NCBI GenBank assembly: GCA_037903475.1
Contig: JBAJFG010000013.1
Coordinates: forward strand, 434,001-498,000
Reading direction: 5' to 3'
Origin: Ancylostoma caninum
Lineage: Eukaryota; Nematoda; Chromadorea; Rhabditida; Ancylostomatidae
Length of the DNA stretch: 64,000 bases
Shown here: positions 57,565 to 64,000 of the stretch, one piece after another
Numbering within the stretch: the first letter of the stretch is position 1
Layout of the letters: every line of letters begins with the position of its first letter
The notes under the pieces: model-generated
Databases searched by the model: none
What the model was told of the DNA's origin: nothing
Seen by the model: only the letters and a program-made list of their open reading frames with translations
Made by a program: the position numbers and the translations under genes

Positions 57565-58835
57565 ACATCCTGACTACAGACGAAGCATATATGTTGATGG
57601 GCTTCCGTTCCTCAAACGCCAGCATCATAACAGAATAGTGTGTAAATATCATCTCCAAATACATCGCGGGAATTTCAATAAATTCGGTAGGGTGTTTGAA
57701 GGCTTATGTGGATTCCAGAAATAGTTAGTTTTGACATCAATCGTAACATGATGTAATGTCTTCTTGTTAACGTTAACACAATAAAAATAGCTTCGGTGAG
57801 ATCGCCTTTACACGAGAGATTAAGGAAGGTTCTTGTCCGGGGACATAAGCTGCACCCTAGGTACTAGCTAAGCCCGGTAGTCCTGAAGGTTATGTTCCAG
57901 TCGTTATGCTTGGTTTGTGACCTCATCTTTTCATCACTCCAGTATTGTCAACAGCAGTACCGTTTCTTCCTGTGGGGAGCAGTTTCTTTGTTTGTCTCTA
58001 ATCTTTTTATTGTGTGGACGGAGACTTCCTCCTTTGTTATTCAGTAATTATGAAACTACTGCTTTATTACGATAATAATATACATATATAAAGAACAGCT
58101 GATATTCCTTGATCATCCTCCCAAATTTTGGCTTGGAACCTTTTATTAATAAAGAAATGCGCCCCCTTCATGTTGAGGTTTAGTCGTCTTATGTGCGAAA
58201 TTCTTGAGCACAAACCAAAATAGTTCAAAAATCGTTATTGAGAAGATATTTATGACATAGTAAAAATCTTCTATGAATGAAAAAAAGTCTACATCTTTAT
58301 TAGCAATATTACTCTAACTTATCAGAAGCACTAAAGACCACAAACCTTACGCTTTCATTACTGCCATCCTAGTAGGCAAATGTGGTATACTGCAACGATT
58401 TGCACGCATATGGGACAAGTGCCCTTGGAGGTTTGGGAGGGACGTGGTGGATAAGTTTCGGAAGCGACTAGTGATGGGGCACCGCTCACGATGCTGTGGC
58501 GCCACTATTGGGATGTGATCATCCATCCCTTCCTGCTGAGAGTTCAAGTTTCAGATTTCTCTAGGAAGTAATGCTGACATAGCGCTGGAATCCTAAAGCA
58601 GTAGTAGGCCAAATTCCCTTTCAAAAGCGATTGATACGATAAAAGTCCAATGTATGGTGACAAAGCGAGTGATGAAAGAAATTATCGGTGATGAAAAAAA
58701 ATTTAAAAGGCCACCTCGTGAATCATTTCATTACGCGCAAGCCTCTCCACAGTAATAGGTCTCCGAATTTCTCAAAAGACCATCGGCTAAAAGTTGACAA
58801 TCGCAGGCAGGCATTGCAGTGTCGCTATGCCTCAT
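57565..58835. other. Intergenic, no gene recognised
   Basis: AT-rich with short frames and no recognisable repeat pair. Confidence 0.4.
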
Positions 58836-58838
58836 GTA

Positions 58839-59099
58839 CAGTGGACATCAATGGCGTTGGCCCATCCGTGGCCTCGAGAGGGACGTCGCACAACGTAACC
58901 GACGTTTTCTGCTGCTGTTATGCTCGTTCGAGCAGCTTTTCTACCCGATTTCAAGGATTTTCGACCAAAGGAAAGGAGCCTAGAAGTTTCTTTTGACCCA
59001 GCATTCTGGCGGCAGACGACACCGATCCCGCGCGCGCGTCGCGGTCGCGCTGCGTCCTTTTCGAGGCCGCGAATGGGACACCGCCATTGCCGTCCACTG
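58839..59099. mobile_element. MITE family M1, intact 261-bp copy
   Basis: TA flanks both sides. It starts CAGTGGACATCAATGGCGTT and ends, inverted, CAGTGGACGGCAATGGCGGT. The internal TTTTCTGCTGC and GCGCGCGTCGCGG segments correspond to the copy at 9429-9694. Confidence 0.8.
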
Positions 59100-59104
59100 T
59101 ACAG

Positions 59105-62065
59105 ACAACGTTGTCACAGAAAGTCTTCGCAATGGTGGTATGATGACCTAGGCCAAACACTCATTCTAAGCTCTTGTGAAGAATGAAAAGCTATGAATAA
59201 TGACCAAATGTGTGATGTCCCTATGAAAGTGTAAGCTATGATCGCTTGAATCACACATGGAGGATAGTTTTAGAGTGTATTTCAGTATTATACCAATCCA
59301 AACTAAGCTTACTAATAGGGTAGAGAGAGGGAATGATTAGCGCTTCCACGTGAAGTCCGAGAAAACTTCGCCTAATTTCCTGGAAGAAGTGTGAGGAATA
59401 TTGGAGGTTTTACCATGTTTTCTAGAGCGTAGTCTAGTAGAATTCTAGGTGAAATTTAGGCGGAATTACAAGAATACAAGTGAGAACGGTGAAGTGCGCG
59501 TCGAAACATGGCCAGTAATATAAAACAAGCAATTCAAATAGCACACTGAACACTAAAAAATGAAATTCGTCAGGAAATTTAGTGCATCACTTCAATCCTT
59601 GGGAGGTTGTGAAAATTCTCGCATTATTCACCACTGTACGAAGTTACCCGATATTTAAGCCGAAGTTAGGAGAAATCCGCAGATCGATCAAATTCAATCG
59701 GAATTCACGCGATATTTATGCGAGCTCCGCTTGTAGTTTTGAGAATACACGAGAAAGCGTTCATACAGACTAATAATAAGTGAAAAGGAAGTGAGTAATT
59801 TTGGTAAGAGTTATGAAAACGTTAGTATGAAGGGTGCTACTCGAAATATTGCCTAGTCAGCAGATAGTTGCTATTTTTCGCACTCCGAGGATGATTTTGG
59901 AGCTCGGTGGTAGCTTGAGAACTCTTAAAACTTACTGCGCAGTGATCCTGCTGATCCAGGTATTACCTATTATTACTCGTGATAGAAGAAATTATAACTG
60001 GTACACTTATTGCAAAATTGACCTCACAACTGATTGGATCACGACTGGATAAGCGAAAATTTCCGTGGGTGCTGCCTTTGAAAAAGCTTTTCTGCGCTTC
60101 TCTAAAACTGAAGCTGTCAAGCCATAGGTGGACAGTGGAATTGGTAGCAGCCTTTCGAACTGAATTGCTTGCTATCTCAATGGAAAAGTATGCGAAATAC
60201 GGGAAATTAAAAATAGAATGTCTGTCTGGGAATTTTCGAAAATTCCTTGCCTACTAGCTGCAGTGGACATTCGTGAAACTAGCAGTGAAGAAGAGCAGGA
60301 ACTGGCCTACAAGTGCTCCACTAGATCCAGTATTTGTGGCCCAATTTAAGCTCTGCATCGTATTCGAGATTTTGTTTGAGAATTCCTGCCGCCAAACGGC
60401 AACACCAAGTTACAACTTAAAAAATTTTAGTTATGGTGAAAGACATGCGAACCTCTGACAGATGAGCTGCGACTCTACTCGCCTTTTTTTTACGTGTCAA
60501 GACAAGGCTAGGCTTTAATTTACGAAAAAAAAACCTTTTTATGGGAGTTAAACTATACATCTCGACGGTATCACCCACGATTTCAATTCCATAGATGGAA
60601 TAGGCAGAGCGCGTAATCCGTCGGCCCTAGAAATTAGCAATATGCATTAGTTGAGCGCTCAACGCGTTTCGAGGAGGTTTATCAGCTGTTGATCGCCCTC
60701 GCTTCACCTCAAATACGCTAAAACCTCATGGTGGCGCTGGTAATTCCGCATAGTGACTACCGTTCCCCGTATTAACAGAAGTCTTTCTCACTGGAGCTCA
60801 CTGCTACCCCTTGCTAGGCACCTAATAGGAACATGCCTGAGCTTTGTGTAGGTAAGCCATTCAATTGCGAACATCAATTCGGAGAAGAGGAGAACATCAC
60901 AGTTCAGAATTTTATCTATAGTTCGAAAAGTATGAAGGTAGTGCGAAAAAGTAGTCCGAGCGTATCCACATAAGTACGCAATGCTATATTTAGGAAACCA
61001 TTTATTTTCAGAACCATATGAGAATTGTATCTATTTACAAACTATTTACGAACAAGCCATAACTAAAAATAGTGTACCTAATTCCTCATGAGACTGCTGA
61101 TGCGACATAGAAGTAAGGCACGACTGCGCCGCTCACATGTAGTATGACGCTTATCCGCGCGAGATGAGCTTACAGTCGTTGATGTTCAGCGATTTGGAGT
61201 TCATCCCACTGAGTGATGACGATATCTTTCTGGAAAATTCTGAATCTTCTCGCATTCTCTAGTTTCGATTACTACGACGCCCACAACCGTCTTTCACAGT
61301 TCCAGACTCACTTGCCTTATCTAAGTGAACCTTACTTTAGCGGAAAACTATAGTGTACTACTGCCAGGTATTTGAAAAGCTATTACCACTCTTATAAGTT
61401 TGAACGATGCATGGTTGAATTTCCAAAAATGCATTGGTTCTAGTCTATTTGGTGCTATCTACATTGCTTGCAGTGTTGCTCAATTTCCGTGATTGAAGTC
61501 TAGCTCAAATCTAGGATTTTGCCTAGCAATCCTATCCTGGGATATTACCCAGGTCCATTCGTCTTCTTCGATTTTGTTAACATAGCATATTAATTGAGTG
61601 AAAAGTGTCTACTAGTGTACATCTATTCGTTAGAGGTTCTATAATTGTGTTCCGTTGAAAGTATCCCTGTACATGGCAAGAAGATAGTTTGCTCAAACTC
61701 TACTCGTATATCTATCTGTACCTTTACATGCCCTCAATCACATTATCACATCATCAAATTTTCCATTCAACATTGGGTGGACACTTATTTATGTTACCCC
61801 TCACTGCCATGTGCAGATCACTGTAACGCCGTCTGAATAGCATGGACTCAAACCATCCTATTCTACTAATTTCCATGTAGAACTATTCTGTATTGCTTCT
61901 ACGCGAGCAATAGTTCCGCGCTTCCTTCAACTGAATGCTACCTTGCCATATTCTCGTGACGGTATCCACTAATACATCCTAGTAAGATTGCTGCATTTCT
62001 TGTGGATAGAGCTCTGAACAACATACAAACCTTGCAGTTTTTCTGTATTGTGTTTTTCATGATCC
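59105..62065. other. Intergenic, no gene recognised
   Basis: About 3 kb without a supported exon. Contains a TTTCCGTGGGTGCTGCCTTT motif at about 60060 that recurs in the window. Short frames at 59582-60458 have no signatures. Confidence 0.4.
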
Positions 62066-62069
62066 AAAT

Positions 62070-62287
62070 CAGCAGTGAGCGGAATTCCGGATACAGTAAC
62101 TCAGATGCTCCTGAATTCCGACTCTGTGCGAACTTCTGGCTTCTAGATTTCTGGAGGATTGGCACTGGTTGAGTTATGTCAACTAGTACATGCTTATTTC
62201 TTCTCTCTTAATTTTTCCAGTTTTCAAGCTTCTCCTAACTTCTGATTTCCGATTTCCGGTCTTACGCAACATTTCCGCTCATCTCTG
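62070..62287. mobile_element. hAT-like MITE family M3, copy 2 (218 bp)
   Basis: Ends CAGCAGTGAGCGGAA and TTCCGCTCATCTCTG are inverted with two mismatches. The outside octamers ATCCAAAT and ATCGGAAT agree at 6 of 8 positions. Length equals copy 1 at 32294-32511, and the internal GATTTCTGG and TTCCG blocks correspond. Confidence 0.78.
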
Positions 62288-62289
62288 AT

Positions 62290-63630
62290 CGGAATGCAGA
62301 ACTGTAGTTTTGAACTGGAAGAAAATGAACAAATCTTAATCCGATAGGAACAACTATAATGACTTATCCTCTTCTCTGAGGACGATTTCTTCACAGTTCT
62401 TAATCGATTTGCTAGCTTATCTGCTTTACAACTGAAGATTAATCCTACTTGTTTTCGTGAGAGCCATTAAACTCGAGAAAATGGTTCGGTGGTACAATGA
62501 TACTTAACGTCAGTTTTTGGTTGACGCATTCGCTACCTTAGGCTTTTGGCGTGGTGTGTCACGTGGGACAAACGCGTTTGAACACGTGTGGGTCCCGTGC
62601 TCAGCGCTTGAGCACGTGGTCCCACGTCGTAGGAATTTTTCCCCATAACACTGCAAATTCGCGCGAATCTGAGATTGATCGTTTCCTCTTTTGTAGTCGG
62701 CAGAAGTGTTTTCAAATGTTCGTCTTCCCTTCAGTTGGTGTTGTGTGAGGTTTCTTTTTCATACGTATCGTTCTTTTAGTTGTCCGTTTCAACCACGTAT
62801 TAAAGAAGTTTGAGAGAATGTCTGCCATGTCGACCGCGTGTTTAGAACGCCCGAATACTTATTAGTCGAGTACTGCCGAGGAGGATGTTAATTATGACTG
62901 CTTTACAAAAATATAACTCTGGAAAGAGCGTGCGCAGCCGATTGAGCACGCCGTCCTGCACCACACGTGTCAACCGGTTGAGCACATTGTCGTGACTGTG
63001 CTAATATCGGCTGGATGACTCCGTCACCTGTCCTCAACTCATTCCTAAATGCTATTTTACTCATAGATAAGTATGTAAATTAAAACATGAATACTGTGTA
63101 GAAATGAATTGTTCACAATTTATGCCAGAAAAGTTGAACACTCATGCTCTACAGTGTTACATGCATAGACTTTCACCAATCACAATCATTTGGGACTATC
63201 TGGCTATCTGGTGGGAACTTTTTCTGCTTCCGTTGCTGAGGTTAGACAGGCGGAATGCACGTCCATCAGAGACCGCATCCAATCTTTTCTTGTTTTCGAT
63301 GCTGCTTCTGTAGAAATCGGCAGAGTACCAGGTGAGAAATTCGTCGACTGTTGTTTTGAGTTCCTCCCCTTTTTTGGACAATTTCTTGCACAATGAGGAC
63401 TGTTTCGAGGACGTAACAATTTGTAGTTGCATAGAAAGAAGTACGGACTGTAAAATCTTTGATGAACCCTAACTAAGCAGCTAACTTCTTGAGTTGCCGA
63501 TGTTTATTGGACTTATGCATTGTCGTGGCTCAAATACAAGTTTGCTCGTCTCAAATGTTTTCCTCGAGTTGCTAGTTGTAGGAGTGTGACATCTGCGAAA
63601 CATATGGGTGAGAACAGTTCTGCATCATAC
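62290..63630. other. Intergenic, no gene confidently recognised
   Basis: Apart from the palindromes, a minus frame at 63432-63196 (KKLSKKGEELKTTVDEFLTW and on) reads like a polar helical peptide, but I cannot support an exon. Confidence 0.35.
62560..62628. repeat. Nested palindromes rich in CACGTG
   Basis: ACGTGGGAC (62563-62571) pairs with GTCCCACGT (62619-62627). Inside are the palindrome AAACGCGTTT and the stem CGTGCTCA/TGAGCACG (62596-62603, 62609-62616). Further TTGAGCACG motifs stand at about 62943 and 62981. Confidence 0.65.
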
Positions 63631-63632
63631 TA

Positions 63633-64000
63633 TTGGGTTGGTGAAAAGCTCTGCAACACTTTCTACTTTCTTTCCTGAAACGCAAAAGCAATTTGATTAG
63701 TGATTACTATTGGTATTTGAGTACGAATACCTTCTTCCAGTCGAGTTTCACTTCGCTCCTTTGTCTAATATGGTTTCCTGCAAGAACATTCTGTAAGAAG
63801 TTCCGACGTCAATATAGGTCCTGCGTTTGAAGAGAACATTATCCACCATTTGGGGGTCCCCCCTTAGTACCGGGGCTTTGGGACTGGCGAAATGACGTTT
63901 CAAATTCACCCACGCTCTGGACGTGCCTCGACCGTTAATAACGACGATTTGCAGAACACCTTGAAGGCGACGCCGGATGCCGACACCTGCAAGTTGGCGG
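63633..64000 (+). mobile_element. Mariner element, left end, cut by window edge
   Basis: After a TA, TTGGGTTGGTGAAAAGCTCT is a mariner-type terminal repeat. About 220 bp in, the plus frame reads HPRSGRASTVNNDDLQNTLK then ATPDADTCKLA, the segment joining the two helix-turn-helix units of mariner transposases (PRSGRPS-type block, then an eLA helix). The part before it contains stops (near 63875), so the copy is probably inactive. Confidence 0.72.

Overview
This is a eukaryotic, AT-rich window that reads as nematode genomic DNA. Four things point that way: split genes with GT-AG introns, several only 55-95 bp long; TTTCAG-type acceptors just upstream of both recognisable start codons, as expected for spliced-leader trans-splicing; host proteins closest in pattern to nematode/animal DAGL and PPM1G; and a very dense population of Tc1/mariner, hAT-like, Penelope-like and non-LTR elements. 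A strongylid-type (clade V) parasite is my guess from the element mix, but that is inference. No bacterial operons, rRNA, tRNA or CRISPR were seen.

Left third (1-21 kb) carries the two confident host genes, transcribed away from each other. A diacylglycerol lipase (DAGL-type) gene runs leftward from an ATG at 3011 and leaves the window at base 1. Six exons give 285 residues that cover the four-helix membrane domain but stop before the lipase domain. A PPM1G-type PP2C phosphatase runs rightward from 8966 to 20845 in 15 exons (531 residues). All exon phases fit, and the phosphatase domain is split by a Lys/Glu/Asp-rich insert. Its long introns host a MITE (9.4 kb), a complete Tc1-like element with inner and outer repeats (13.1-14.6 kb) and a GC-rich MITE (16.9 kb).

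The middle (21-47 kb) is mostly repeats and broken retroelements: the 3' end of a Penelope-like element with a hammerhead-like core (24.8-25.3 kb), a CR1-like reverse transcriptase relic interrupted by a 111-bp hAT-type MITE with a readable 8-bp duplication, a near-complete Tc1 element with a dead transposase (28.9-30.5 kb), a roughly 1.1-kb minisatellite of about 60-bp units open on both strands (35-36 kb), an RTE relic and a tRNA-like SINE (44.5-45.9 kb). An unidentified split gene lies at about 40.6-41.5 kb (minus). One of its exons shares a short Cys-x-Ile-Glu-Ile module with sequences at 22.6, 27.6, 27.7 and possibly 42.7 kb. This recurring module is the best candidate here for something undescribed.

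The right third (47-64 kb) is dominated by a 1-kb foldback element, two large tetranucleotide arrays in opposite orientation, a second Penelope-like 3' end (53.7-54.3 kb), a nested MITE stack (55.5-56.5 kb), mariner relics (57.4 kb and the right edge) and second copies of MITE families seen on the left. No confident host gene was found from 48 kb onward.
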